A stretch of 64,000 bases of DNA from Rhytidiadelphus loreus (Eukaryota; Streptophyta; Bryopsida; Hypnales; Hylocomiaceae). The translations under genes and the position numbers were made by a program. The DNA lies in contig OX344762.1 in NCBI GenBank assembly GCA_947034895.1, positions 80,408,981-80,472,980 of the forward strand. Reading direction: 5' to 3'. Positions 34,710-46,842 of the stretch are shown in pieces. Numbering within the stretch: position 1 is the first letter of the stretch; each line of letters begins with the position of its first letter. A model generated the notes under the pieces. The model searched no databases and had not been told where the DNA came from. It saw only the letters and a program-made list of their open reading frames with translations.

Positions 34710-37700
34710 CTTCTAAAGAGCTTAATAGGTTATTTATAATTCTATTGTTTTCTATGAAATGTGCTTAAAACTATCCTAATGATTTTAGAGTTTATCTTAT
34801 AGCATGTATTTCTAATGTTAAAACAATATTTTTAAGAAGAGTGGAGATCAAAAGATTTCAATAGATGAAATTGAGGATACTGCACATGTATTGTTTGAAA
34901 TTTTGATGGTTGTGATTGTTCTTCTTGACATTTTGTACCAAATTGTTGGTATTATAAAGTTTTTTGCTATTTTTGTCTTGTAAGAACAATAACATTATTA
35001 ACTGGAAATGGCATCACTATTGAATAGCAAGTGACATTGTTGAGTGCTTAAAACTAAAAATGAGTAGTGTCATTGTCTACAATATAACATCTTTTTGTGG
35101 GCCTATTTCAAACACATTTCCCCTCTAATTTTTTGATAGAGTACAATAATTCTATCAAGCATTGATTAAGATGATTTGTGGATTTGACTCGAGTGAATTT
35201 GACTCTAGTGAGTTTGGGTGTGTGATTTAGTGCTTGTGTCATTGAGGACTATTTTGAAGTTGAAGCCAAAGACAAGTGCATCTGTTGACCAACTATGAAA
35301 TGTACAGGTAATGTAGTTTTGTCTCTCAATTATCCAAGAGTTTGGTTATTTGACGAATGTTCATAAATAACTCTTATTATATTCCTTTGAAAATATGCTA
35401 TGATTTGATGGGATTGGTTCATGCTATGTTCTTCGACTTTCCCGAATAGTGCATTTTTTCATAACTTCATTTTAATAGGGATATCAATTGTATATGGCCT
35501 TTTGTATTTCTTTAACTTTAAAAGCTTCTAGCAAAATCCTATAAACTCGTGGAACGAACTTTATGTGCACAAATACTTTTTGTCAAGTCATGCGTCATAT
35601 TCATTACACTACATGCTAATAAGTCAAAAGAAGTATATGAATAGATTATTTAGTGTTGATAACAAGGATCTAAGTAGAGAAGAAGATTAGGATTTAGTAG
35701 CCTCCACCATAATACTATTAGAAAGAAAACAAAAGGCTTTGTAGTGTGTTGAGCTCAATGCATCCTAGCAATGAGAAAATAAAGGATTTGATTACTAATT
35801 CTTTGATATAGGGCAACATTTAATGGATCCTTAGGCGGATGTGCTATTGTTATTGTACTCTCAATCTCATTGAAAGTCATCATCTAGGTAACATTCAACT
35901 TTATTCAACTAGTTATTCTTTTCCATTTGCACCATACATGATTTGGGATGTAATCTCAATGCAAACGAGTTTCACCAATGAACATTGCATGTTGTGATCA
36001 TCTAGCATTTGATACTTCTCAAGACTATGTAAAGCTTCAATCTATGCACTTTGCAATAATTTGTAACAATTAGTTTGGAATCTCAAGTCAATTTTGAAGT
36101 GTCTACCCTTGTATATTCTATTATGAAGAAGTGAGTTAAAAAAATGTCTAGATAATATGACTTGCTCTTCTTTCTAGTATGTGATCATATGATGTGCAAT
36201 GATGGAAAGTTCTATGTGATTCCAAAGTTGCTTCATATGCATCAAGATAAGGTATTTTCTTTGTGTTTTCTTGGTATATGATTTCACTTTCAATCCAAAT
36301 TATTGTGCTTCCTAAATAATTTATTGCAACTCCTATAAATATGGAAGCAAAATTTTTGGACCATGAAGGCATTTTGGAGTTAGCATAGTACTTTCGTTTG
36401 ATAGATCTTAATGCATGGTAGCAAACATCCTCCCCTTGTTCAAATAGGTTGTCTTAATCATGTTCTACATTTTATAATGGTAAAAATATGTTTGAAAGTA
36501 CCTATAATTTACCAATAGCTTCCAAAAAATACTTTCTATTTATAATTCAACTACTCATGTTTTTTCAATTGTATGAGTTAATTCTTGAATTCTACATAAT
36601 ATTCAAATTCTAAAAGAGTTTTTCAACTTTTTGAAAGTTCAAACCTTGATTCTTTTTCATCATTGGGCCTTGTTCTAAATTTTTGTTTCATTGCAATTTG
36701 GCCTTTGTACGTATTTTTCAAAAGGGAATGGAAGAATGAAAGACCAAGGTTTCACATCTAGTGAAGACATTCAAAATCCCTCCTTCATTCAAATGTAAAG
36801 AAATGGTCATTTACAAAATTCCAGGGAAGGTGATTAGCATCAATTTTTCAATTTCATCATTCTCCATGTCAAATTTTCAAAAGCTACAAAACAACTTTTT
36901 AGAAGCCAACTTACTCAACAAAGGTTTTTTTGGTTGTATATATTGCTCCAAATTTTCAAGTGTTAAAATCTTGCTATTAAGAAAGTCAAGTCAAATGCCT
37001 CAAATTGGTACAAAATGAGGATAATTTTTTGGAAGTGGTAGACGCTTTGGCAAGGCTATAAAATACAAATGCTATTGATGCCAAATGTCAAGTAAAATCC
37101 TTTTGCAATAGTAGACGCCATTATGGAGAACTAATATTTTCAGCAATGTCATAGGTTCTTGTTTTGTTGATGTAGATTGTAGAACAATCTTTGTGGGAAT
37201 CTTTGAAAATCACAGTATTGGAGTTAAATCACAATATTGGAATTTAATCATAGAGCTTGGTGTTCTATAAAATTAACAACTTTGTATTCAAATGTTGAAT
37301 TTTTATAAATACAAGTGCTCTAAATATAGTTGAAACATTTGATACTCGAATTTGATGTTTCAAGATTTGTTATAAGTATGGTAGTATTTTTTATTGTTGG
37401 AAAGCCTTTTGATAGCTCATATTCATTCTTTTCTACCTAAATTGAAACTCAAAAGTCTACTTTGAAAGCTCATAATTCATTATAGTTTTAATAACTTTGA
37501 AAACTTTTTTTTACAATTCACAAAATTAAAGACATGCTTTTTTTGTCTTCAAGTATATACCTTCATATCACTTTTCACGTCAAGCAGTGACATATGTGGT
37601 AATGAAGCTTATTTTGGAATACTAGTTTGGGAATTGAAAAAGAGAAAAACTTGTTTTTAGAAGTTTGTGCCATGAAAGTCAAAAAGGGCGTTAGGTGTGT

Positions 37701-38060
37701 TTCTTGTTGAAAGAATGTTGTTTTTAACTTATAAAGAATGTTAATTAAATTGAATGAAGTAATTTTAAATTGAGGTGTAAGGATATATTTTCATTTATTT
37801 AAATTTAAATTCCAAAATGCTTGTTGTTGTGATGATTTAATTGTCGATGTTGAGTTGTTACCAAAGTGCTTGTAGAATTACCATATTTGTATTGGTTGTA
37901 TTAGTAGACTAGCTAAAGGTTATTGCATGTTGAGGTTTTGTGATCACTAATGGATTAATATAGTAGTGGCTTTCTTGTTGTTTTTTGCAAAAATTTGTAG
38001 AGCTTCTGCAAAGAGCCATGGTTTTCTTGGGTGCATTGTAGGCTTCGACAAAAAAAACTG
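34710..38060. other. AT-rich stretch, nothing recognised
   Basis: Only short frames (for example 36148-36372 minus and 36761-37018 plus), without signatures. No element boundary or RNA gene can be supported. Confidence 0.45.
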
Positions 38061-38069
38061 TAGTTGCAT

Positions 38070-38812
38070 CTTCCTATCGTCTAGATTGGTGAAGAGAAAA
38101 ACGCTGTAATCTTTGGTGTCTTGACACAGCTCACAGGTTGCACAATACTTGGTGATGTGTCACAAATGTTCATTGCAAGGTAGGTTGGGGGACACTTATA
38201 GGTTGGAGATGCCTTTGCAACAGTCCAAAGTGAGATGGCTGGTGGTTGAGTGTGTAGTCTTGAAGTGTGTAGGTTCCACGTAGGGGTTGTTGATGTATTG
38301 ATAATTTTCGATGCTTGTTAGACCAAAGCGAAACAATCCATCATGGTGCAACACTAGTGGTAGAGTGTATTAGACTTCGATGTAAGGTAACTCTGAGAGC
38401 ACTAGGTGATTGGTGAATGAAGGATATTTAGCTTCAAAGCAATCCTTTACCAGCTTGTTTTTGAACCTACACGTGGCTAGCACGACCTTCCAATAGAATA
38501 AAAGTCAGCTAGTGATCTCGTCTTTGGATACCCCAAATGCTCTCGATGCAGTAGCGGCAACAATTGAAGAAGTGTGTAGGTTAGGACTCTGGAGGTATTT
38601 GCGAGCCAAGTATTTCCAATACTTGAAAGATATTTTTAGATGAGTCAGTATGTGCAACAAATCTTCCAAAGGTAGTTTCTTGACACTTTTGTCATTACTA
38701 AAGCCTTCCTCGTCAATGGGATAAAACTTGTGGGGGAAACCCCGGGGAACTTACAACCAAACCTCAAATGGTGGAAGCTCCTTGTCCTTGTCACTTGGTG
38801 TGTATCCCTATA
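38070..38812 (-). pseudogene. Decayed coding frame of unknown family (minus strand)
   Basis: On the minus strand a single frame can be followed for about 245 codons with only five stop codons, each separated by clean protein-like sequence. There is no frameshift over the stretch. Segments include YPIDEEGFSNDKSV, LEDLLHILTHLKISFKYWKY, ASRAFGVSKDEI and, near the end, a Cys-rich CATCELCQD. The preserved frame with point stops means a gene that died relatively recently compared with its neighbours. I do not recognise the family; a transposon-borne protein is the likely source. Confidence 0.5.
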
Positions 38813-38877
38813 GATTGGCTTACATTGTTAGGAATAAAAAATAACTTGAAAAGATGATTAGTAAATGAGTTTCTTAC

Positions 38878-39010
38878 CCTAGGTGCCTACTCCCGGCAGA
38901 CACACCGTTTTGTGGTTGTCGGTCTTGTTGTATCAAAGCCTAGATAGTGAACTTATTAGTACCTAGTCTCTCCTGGAAGACGAACCATTTTATGGGCGTT
39001 TTATTCCCAC
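38878..39010. repeat. Short diverged direct repeat
   Basis: CTAGGTGCCTACTCCCGGCAG..ACACACCGTTTTGTGG (about 38880) and CCTAGTCTCTCCTGGAAG..ACGAACCATTTTATGGGC (about 38963) look like two copies of one roughly 45-base unit. Function unknown. Confidence 0.4.
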
Positions 39011-39014
39011 CCTC

Positions 39015-40738
39015 GGAATAAAGTATACACAACCAAGTTTTAACTAATTTGATGATGATTTTCTAATGGGTGCTTAACCTATGTGCAATCCAATTGAGCC
39101 TTCCAAGCAATGGATATTTCTAATTCCTACTCCTAATTGATTCACTTAATATTTTCTTGTTCAAAATAAAACACAAGTTAGTTTGTACGGCCGATTTTGA
39201 CTATAATGGTCAAAACTAAGGTCCGCTAAATTATTAGTCAAGCAATTAGTGAAATAAATTAAGTTGTAGAGATTGATTTATCCTTTCCAAAATGATAAAG
39301 AAATCTTAATTTGACCTAATTTCCTAACGGCAAATGAAGTTTGACCCTAAAACTAACCTCTAAAACTTCATCCGTCAGTTGCAAACGTTCTAAGTATTGA
39401 AATTGAGTGCGTTTTTTTTTGTTATTTTTTATTTTTTGTGTTCTTCTCAAGTTTAAATTTTGACATAATTTGGTCAACTCTATTTGACTTTCATCCATTA
39501 GACCCTGCTTTTGGCTAAAACTTCACTACTCTAACTCCTTTGATTTTCATTCATTTTTGAAGTGAAATTAATTTTGGAATCTTAAAAATATTTTCTTCAA
39601 GATCCTATTCTTAACTTATTCCTTGGTTATTTTTTGACTTACTTGATAAGTTCTTAACTGTTTCTTATTATATTGGATAAATTTGAGTTTTACTTTTATT
39701 TTTAAGGTTAAATGGTTTTATCTTTTAAAGTTTTATTTCTACTTTTATGAAAGGTAAAAACTTCTTACTTTTGACCTTCTTGGTAAATTTTATTCATGAA
39801 AGAATTTTGACCGTTGTCCGGTTTACCAAAATTTGTACCTAATTTTTTTTACTTTTAATTTCAAAATTACTTTTACTTTTTATCTTTTATCTCCTAAATT
39901 GTAAGATTCCTAAAAAAATTTGTAAATATTTTCTTTGATAACTTTCTATTTTTAAACTATTTTTACCACTACTTTTCATCCGATGGTAAATTCTAGTAAC
40001 TTTTTCTAATAAACTCCTACAATAATTCTCTAACTATTTTTGGACTTACTACTTGATTGTTTCAATCAATAAGTTAATTCTAATTCTAATTTCTAATTCA
40101 AAAGTCAAATTCTAATCTAATGTTTTTGATAAAAGGAAACAAGAAAATGGGTAAAATTTAATTACTAACCTCCGTGTTTATGCCATCTTCATTGAACATT
40201 GCTACTTGACGGCGCACTCCACCTCCATCTTCGATCTTTATTGTAGGTTGTTGTTGGAGTTTTAGATGTATTTAGAAAAGTCCCAAGCTTCTTCTTTTCT
40301 TTTCCTTTTCTTCCACTTTTCTTTTAATGTTTTCTTTTTCCTTTTCTTTTCTAGATATTTTTTCAAATGGCTTGAAATAAAAAAAATCCTTAAGACAAAG
40401 TTTGTTTGACTTCTTTTAACTAATAACTAATCCTAGAATCTTCCTATAGTCAACTATTTTTTTTTTTTCCTCCCTGTCTTAGATGAAAAGTCCAACCTTG
40501 TTTTAATATTCTCTAACAAATGGCTAAGCTTTGTTTGAGTATCTCCGTCTTCCTAACACTCTAATGTTGCAAATCTTGAGTTCATTTCCTTCTTCAACTT
40601 TAAATTGCAAGTGTATTAGACACTAGAGATGAGAGATTTAGACTTCAATTTTGATAATTGATGGTGAAAAGGTAGATGAGAAGCATGCATAGCTTCAAAA
40701 ATCGTGTTCTGGATCCAAATAGAGAGAGTTGAGTGACC
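39015..40738. other. AT- and pyrimidine-rich stretch, nothing recognised
   Basis: Long T- and CTT-rich runs (39410-40060, 40270-40480) dominate one strand. No coding signature. Confidence 0.45.
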
Positions 40739-40779
40739 AAAATATGAGCTGAATGGTAACTGATAGTTGATTGTGACGA

Positions 40780-40945
40780 AGGTGTGATAATATGGAACTA
40801 GTGTGATAATACGGAACTAGAGCTTGTAAACTGAATGGTGACCAAGGTGTGATAATACGGAACTAGAGCTTGTAAACTGAATGGTAACAAAGGTGCGATA
40901 ATACAGAACCAGCATGACAATTTGGAACAAAGATTGTGAATTGAA
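40780..40945. repeat. Minisatellite, unit about 46 bases
   Basis: The unit starts GTGTGATAATACGGAACTAG and continues AGCTTGTAAACTGAATGGT. It occurs as two near-complete copies (about 40800 and 40846), a truncated copy before them and a degraded copy after. It has no open reading frame of its own. Confidence 0.8.
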
Positions 40946-41056
40946 TGGAACCACTCTAATTGGGTAAGCTCTGGCCAAATTGAACTCAATATTGATTTTC
41001 TACGTTCTCTACCAATTCTCCCCTACCAAACTCTGTTCTTTGAAAATTCACTCTCA

Positions 41057-41251
41057 CCATCTGGACTCACTCTTCTGTGGTGGCATTTAGGAGTGGTGAT
41101 GAGATTAGTTGGAATCTGCAAAGGCCGATTCCTTGCCTTTTTCATTAGTTTCTTGTTTTGGCTTTGTTCCCTTTGACCGGCCTTTGGCCTGGTGGTTTTG
41201 TATCTGTTCTCTGCAATGAAGGTTCTTCCATTTGTTTAAAAAAAAGAAAAA
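41057..41251 (+). mobile_element. Short retroposon with poly(A) tail and perfect target duplication
   Basis: The 15-base sequence GAAAATTCACTCTCA occurs at 41042-41056 and again, identically, at 41252-41266. Between them lies about 195 bases, GC-richer than the flanks, ending GCAATGAAGGTTCTTCCATT, TGTTT and an A-rich tail. Insertion of a tailed sequence between long direct repeats is the signature of LINE-type target-primed integration. The piece is therefore a SINE or a severely 5'-truncated LINE. The tail wording recurs near 22.1, 22.6 and 27.0 kb, defining a family. The frame at 41158-41349 runs across the junction and is not a gene. Confidence 0.85.
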
Positions 41252-41269
41252 GAAAATTCACTCTCAGTA

Positions 41270-42480
41270 TTCACAAAAAAACCCTGAAATTAGACTTTGG
41301 GTTGGTCCAACACTTTCCACAAGCTTGCTTTTCAAAAACCAGATTTTAAATGTAAAAAAATCACAGTAGGGATCCAACAGGGTATCATTTTGATTTTTGG
41401 AATTTGATTGCAAACCGATGGTATGTGAATTACTATGTGCTGGTCAATCAAGAGACCAGTTGGCTTAATCAAGCTACCCACTAACCCACTAGCTCGTTGT
41501 ACCGACTTTCTACTGCTGCCTTGCAAGTTGGCTGCCTATTTGGCTGGGGGTTTGGCTGGCCTGGCTTGGATTTTTGGCTACTGGTTGGTTTTCAAAACCT
41601 TAGTGGTTGTTGCCAAAATTTTGGTATTTTATACCAACATTGGGTCTCCTAAATGGGGACCCTTTAAGCAAATACAAATACAGAAAATTAGAACTTGGAG
41701 CAAAGCTTTGCCATTCCAGGGACAAGTCGGTCTTTTAAAAGATACAAATAAAAAATTAGATTTGGAAAAGTTATGCCTAAAACAATAGCTTTGCCATATT
41801 AGAGGTTTTAACCTCAAATTCTATGAAAATTTTGCAAGAGTTTGGTTAAGCAAACTCACAAAGTACTTTTTGAGTCTTGGATCCAACCCAAAATCTCTCC
41901 AAAATACGGGGAAATCATTTTTGGACCACGTATTCCACATCAAGACTTTAGGGGGATTTTCACAACCCAAAGGTAGGAGATTCCACACAAGAAGCTCAAT
42001 GGAATGGTTGTTAGTAAACGGACTTGCTTAAAACATAATCAATAATTTCCAAGGTAGTCAAACTAACGGCATTGCTAGAATTCGGTCTGAATATCCTTGG
42101 TGTTAGAACAAACACTTCCAAGTTCAATAAAACGCACTATAGTTCACACAAACACTTAAGTTAAAACGCCAAGTACTTCAAAGGAACCCCAACATCCTTT
42201 GAATGGGCTAAAAAAAGGGTACAAAGACTTCAAAAGCAAAGAAAATAGAAGCAGAGTTTCTGCATGTGGTTTAAAATAAGAGTTTTTGTCCAAATGGCCA
42301 AAATTCAAACAATGTGGCTACATTTTGGCCAAAGCTTTACGAAAAAAAAGGGGTGCAAAGAGAGAGGAGGAGGAGGTCTTTTATACTTATCCAAGACCCC
42401 CTTTTCCCCTCTAATTACCTATACCTACTCCTAAGTAAATGGAAATTAGCAAAATTCAAATTCTACCACTACTGTTGTGA
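41270..42480. other. Stretch without a supportable gene
   Basis: A 117-codon plus-strand frame at 41435-41788 includes a hydrophobic segment but has no recognised domain, and the composition gives no support. No element boundary was found. Confidence 0.4.
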
Positions 42481-42485
42481 TTCTT

Positions 42486-42778
42486 CATTAGAGGGGATTC
42501 AGCCCCTTTGGAGGGTTGTGATTTCCCTTGGTCTGGGAACAACCCCCCAACAGTCCGCAGCAATTCGCAGGTTCTGCCTGACGTGGCAAGGCGACTGCCA
42601 CGTCATTTTTTTTTAAAATTCAAAAAGAAAATTCAAAAGAAAAAAAAAATCAACTCAATCTTTCATTTTAAAATTTCAAAAAAATAAATCTAACAGCAGT
42701 CGTTCCCGGATTGTCGGGGGAACAACGTTGGGAACAAGCTTGAAACGGCCCTCCCGACCCCCCAAATATCATCTAATG
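42486..42778 (+). mobile_element. CATTAG-family TIR element (copy 4)
   Basis: 293 bases, starting CATTAGAGGGGATTCAG and ending AAATATCATCTAATG. Internal landmarks: CTGGGAACAA at the left, a perfect small stem TGACGTGGCAAGGCGACTGCC/ACGTCA in the middle, A-rich core, and GGGGGAACAACGTTGGGAAC plus TTGAAACGGCCCTCCCGACC at the right. It is one of the best-preserved copies and useful for defining the consensus. Non-coding; the frame at 42314-42616 is accidental. Confidence 0.82.
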
Positions 42779-42779
42779 A

Positions 42780-43880
42780 TAACTTTTGGAGAAAAACTCC
42801 AAATGCCAAATCAATTGTGCCGTTGTCTTTAGAAGACCCAAATTACACTAAGGAACCCTCTATCCTCTATTTTCAAGCTATTTAGTACACGAAAACAATG
42901 ATTTAGCGTATCTTTTAAACAAGTCAAAAATTCACTTATTGGAGATGATTTTTCTTTCAAGTTTTGACTAGCTAAGGTGTCTTAGAAGGTTCAAGATAGT
43001 AAGAAAAGAGTCCAAGTTGACATTATTGGAAAATCATATGGTTGTGGTACACCGGTCAACCCGTTGCAATTCTTGTAAATTTGTTAAAAGTTGTTGCTGC
43101 CGCCAGTTAGGGTACTTGTTGATGTCAGAATGTCATAGAATTTGGTTGGGCACTTATTTATGATAAAAAAACACTATCCTAATTTTTAGTGGGATTTTAT
43201 TGCTATCTAGGTAATTTCTATAAATTTCCCAATGTCAATAAACACGGTTGACTTCCCCTAGAGTCATCTTTTGTAATCTAGAAAAATATGGAACTTTTTG
43301 GAAATCTCCTAAGAGGTCCCCTAAAGATAAATGAAAGTTTATATTGGAACTTGACACTAATAATGGCAGGATGGAAATTCCTACTTCTTGGTTTTAATTC
43401 CTTTGAGGATGAATCATTCCCATAATAGGGAATCTTGACAATTTGGCTTCACCGTTACGCTCCTGTCATGTTTCTTAATTAAAAACATTTTTCTTCATCC
43501 CTTGATTGCCTACAATCTGAATTCATGGATTTACTTGCAATATTATACATGATGGCATTTCCCCCAACTTCTGCAAATTGGGTCATGCTCCCCTGTAAAT
43601 TCCTAACAAGGCTTCTAGACTCTAAGAACCTATGGAAACCCTAACTCCTCCTCTCCTATCTTAGGAATATTACATGCTCTTTCAGTGGTCAAATCTTTCA
43701 AAAGTTAGTTTAGGTGTTTTCCTATTTTAGCCATTAGGGCTCAATTCTACTTTAAACTCACAAATGACCCCTCAAACACCTAATAAGACATAGAATTTAA
43801 CAAATGGAAGTGTTTAGAACACTTTTAGGCTTTTGGGACCTAAAACATTGTATTAGTAGGGACTTCTATTGAACACAATG
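42780..43880. other. Stretch without a supportable gene
   Basis: No coding signature and no repeat boundary. This segment separates two CATTAG-type copies. Confidence 0.45.
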
Positions 43881-45135
43881 TTAACCCCTAAATGTTAGAG
43901 ACTATGTTTTCACCAAAACTGCTCCAAAACTGTCATTTTTAGGACAAGAATCAAATTTTAGGAAAAAAATATTTTTAGATATATGTAACTGTAGGATCTT
44001 GTAGTACATTGGTTTGAGAAGACATTAGATGTTCTTTTCCTACTTGGAAAGGCTATGAGTTCCCAATTTAGGAACCAACCAAAAGTGGTAGAAACTGGCA
44101 GGAACTGTAGTTTGTGAGTTGCATTGATATGGCATGGCAATTGCCACGTCACTTTAAAAAATAAAATAAAATAAACTTGTATTTTCATTTTAAGAGTTTT
44201 AAATTTATTATTATTATTTTTTTTTCTGACATTGGCATTCGATGAGGCCTGGAGGAACGGAGTTGGGAACAGAGTTGGAAACATGCCTGAAACGGCCCTA
44301 CAACCCTCATAGATCTCATCTAATGTGGTAAAAAATTTAGAAGTTTCCATCGTGTAGATTGCAAGATATTAGCATTTGAAGTAACTAAATTTCTTTTTTT
44401 TGCCCTGCAAAAAACCAAGCAACTGCACTTCGCAAGGTCACATTTGTGTGAAAAAGTGTTCAAAATGATGGTTACTCTTTGGATTCCTTCTTCAAGTCAA
44501 GTTGGCTACATGCTTGAAAATTTTTAGATCATTTGAAATTGTACAATATATAGGAAAAAAATAGTAAGTAGAAAGAAGTAGAGAATGTTTAAAAATACTA
44601 AATTGTTAAGAATTTATATGAGGAATTGAAAAATGCCAATCCCAATGGTTGTAATGTTTCAATAAACAATATATACCTAATTTTTTTTTAAATTTTTTTC
44701 CAAAAATATTGAAATTGAGTTAAATAAAGGACTTCAAAGTTTATTTTAGAGTAAAGATTTCATAACTACCTACAAACTAACCCAAACTAAAATTCCTCAT
44801 AACTTTCATCTCATCAATCAAAATGGAATGATTCAAAGCTTTCCACATATATATAAATCTAGAAAATCAATTAAAATTTATTTATTTTCTAAAAAGTGAT
44901 TTTCAAAGAAGTTTTTTTTTGCTCAGACTGCCCGCCGAACACTAAAAATTACATATCATGCAATAACTTTTGAACCATGTAGTCAAAAGTTATGAAAATT
45001 GTTAGGACTTAAAGCGACTCCTTAGACACATGTTGTGTGGAAAGTTCAAAGAAAAAAAAGAAAAATTCCATTTGTAGTGAACTACCCAAAATCGCTATGT
45101 TGTCAAAAAATGCAATTTGGTCCTTTAGGGATTAA
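43881..45135. mobile_element. Candidate TTAA-ended non-autonomous element (copy B) with a nested insertion
   Basis: The left end is TTAACCCCTAAATG and the right end, reversed, is TTAATCCCTAAAGGACC, so TTAA flanks inverted CCCTAAA-like ends. The CATTAG-type copy at 44023-44325 is inserted inside it, so this element is older. Without the insert it is about 950 bases. Interior phrases (AACTGTCATTT, ATTAGCATTTGAAGTAA, GCAATAACTTTTGAACC) recur in the 58.6-kb candidate in the same order. There is no coding capacity. TTAA flanks plus CCC ends are piggyBac-like, and the element lies only 350 bases from a piggyBac element with related ends. Confidence 0.55.
44023..44325 (+). mobile_element. CATTAG-family TIR element (copy 5), nested
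   Basis: 303 bases from CATTAGATGTTC to AGATCTCATCTAATG, with GAGTTCCCA, TGGCAATTGCCACGTCA, GGAACGGAGTTGGGAACAGA and TGAAACGGCCCTACAACCC in the family order. It sits inside the TTAA-ended element 43881-45135, which dates it as the later insertion. The 130-codon minus-strand frame across it is accidental. Confidence 0.82.
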
Positions 45136-45486
45136 TACACTATTCAGTATTTTTTTAATAGAAATACTCATAAAAATGAGCGTAAAGTGGAAAAAGAAAT
45201 CCGAGGACCGAGTGACAATTACAGGGCTCACAAACTTCCCTTCTATTGTTAAGCATGTTGACAAACATGACTTTTCCACAGTCAGTATTCACGTATAGTT
45301 GGATAGCTAATCCTAGTAGCTAAGGCATGTCGTTTTCAAGAGAGCCACTTTGTACATGCCGTTGCATGTACGCAAATAAAAAACAAATTGGAATCAGGGT
45401 ACCCACACATGGAGACACATTGGAAAACGAAGTGGGACGGACGTTCCAGTGCTCCCCTTACCAAGGCAAAACTAACATTGCATCGC
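45136..45486. other. Spacer between TTAA-ended elements
   Basis: No gene. Base composition begins to rise in GC towards the piggyBac element. The 67- to 87-codon frames here are not supported. Confidence 0.4.
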
Positions 45487-45996
45487 TTAACCCCTTTTGC
45501 ATTCACCCAGCCAATTTGGCCTACGGTTGAGGTATTCAGGCTATTTAGAGGTGGTTCTAGGGTATTGTTGGAAATACGTGTAACTACAAATTTGGGGGCA
45601 AGATTGTGAACCTAATTAATAAAAAATAAAAAAAATATCTCTATTGAGCCTCAGCCATGGGAGTTGCTCGATCTATGTTCTGGGTGTATTCTCCTGGAGA
45701 CAAGTATGTCCACATTGCAGATTAGGGTTAGGGTGCCCACCTAGGTACGTATTCGTAGAAAACTGGCTCAGCCGGTTCGTGGCAGTTGGAGGTACTTCTG
45801 CTGGCGTCAGAGCGAGGGGGACGTTTTCTCGGATTCTAAACCGAGGACCTTCTTCAAGAGATTAGTGAAGAAGGTGGTGCATTTTTTTATTGCTTGTTCA
45901 AGCAAGGGGATCGGCAATGGATTGCGAGGCGCCCTGCAAGGGATTGGGACTGCCTTGTAGGCGGTAGGATTTTCAAATTCTCTGAAAAGGAGCGCG

Positions 45997-46539
45997 ATGG
46001 AGCTCCGTCAGGCCGCGTTTGAGCATATAGTGGCCACCGTCTTCGGTCTCCAATGCGTCGTAGGCAGACGTGAGGTCAGTTCCTTCGCGATTTGCATTCA
46101 CAGTGAATTGTTCATGGCGGGTGCCACACTTACGGGAGAAGCACTACAAAATTCGGCATCCCTCGAGGTCTTGAGGCGTTGGTTTACAGACGAAGGTGTC
46201 TCTGCGGCAGGCGTGCAACACGTTGTCAACCTTTGCGATCCCAGTTACTTGGAAGCACAACCCAGACCCGCATCATGGAACCGGCGTGGCAAATTTGAGG
46301 TCCACGACCGACACAGGTACTTGTGGTATCGGCACGCAGCCAGGATACTCGGTTGGAGGGATCGTCACCAGTTCCCAGAGTTCATCTCTGCTTTCTTGCG
46401 GGATCACATTTACCCAAGACCGGTTGTCCAATATGAAGAAGCTCGCGAGATCACGACATTGCAGGGAGGAAACACCCTCAGATGTGAATGTCCTCACACA
46501 GGTAACTGCACCTCCTATGTTTCTGGATTTATGCATGAC
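45997..46539 (+). CDS. piggyBac transposase gene, putative exon 1
   Basis: The frame from the ATG at 45997 is protein-like for about 168-181 codons, with balanced composition and Trp/Arg/His-rich segments such as WFTDEGVSAAGVQHVVNLC and HRYLWYRHAARILGWRDRH. Two GT donors are possible: at 46502 (after CCTCACACAG) or at 46540. Only the latter leaves the reading phase needed by exon 2 as I define it. No known domain is recognised; it is an N-terminal extension absent from animal piggyBac transposases. It is linked to the downstream exons by strand, spacing, shared composition and splice-site fit, not by homology, so it could be a separate gene. Confidence 0.55.
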
Positions 46540-46842
46540 GTAGTAATAGTGGGTTAGGTTGACGGTCCAAAGTTTCCCTGCCAGCATCCTCCCAATTCAG
46601 GGTTTAGACATTCAGCATGCCAATACAAGGTTAGAGTTCCTAGAGTGAGGTCAAGTGCTTGCAGTCTCATTTGTTTAGAATTCGCTGTATTAGGCTTCAG
46701 CTGAAGGTTAGGATTTGTGGCACTGGATTTAGGGTTGCATTTACGTGCACGTCTGAAGTTCAGAGTCTATAAGCAACGAGAACTTCGCACATACTTTATG
46801 GACTGCAAATCTAATCCTCAGTCACTATTTCATTGCTCTTAG
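46540..46842 (+). other. Putative intron 1 of the transposase gene
   Basis: The sequence between exons 1 and 2 is AT-richer, contains stops in all plus-strand frames, and ends in CATTGCTCTTAG, a good pyrimidine-rich acceptor. The donor choice (46502 or 46540) is unresolved. Confidence 0.5.

Noticed and set aside
41435..41788. 117-codon frame with a hydrophobic segment, possible membrane protein
   Set aside because: No recognised domain, no splice or start support, and it lies among repeats.
42314..42616. 100-codon plus-strand frame
   Set aside because: It enters the CATTAG-type element copy at 42486 and has no conserved counterpart in the other copies.
43958..44350. 130-codon minus-strand frame
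   Set aside because: It lies across the nested CATTAG-type element and owes its length to chance; copies of the same element elsewhere do not keep the frame.
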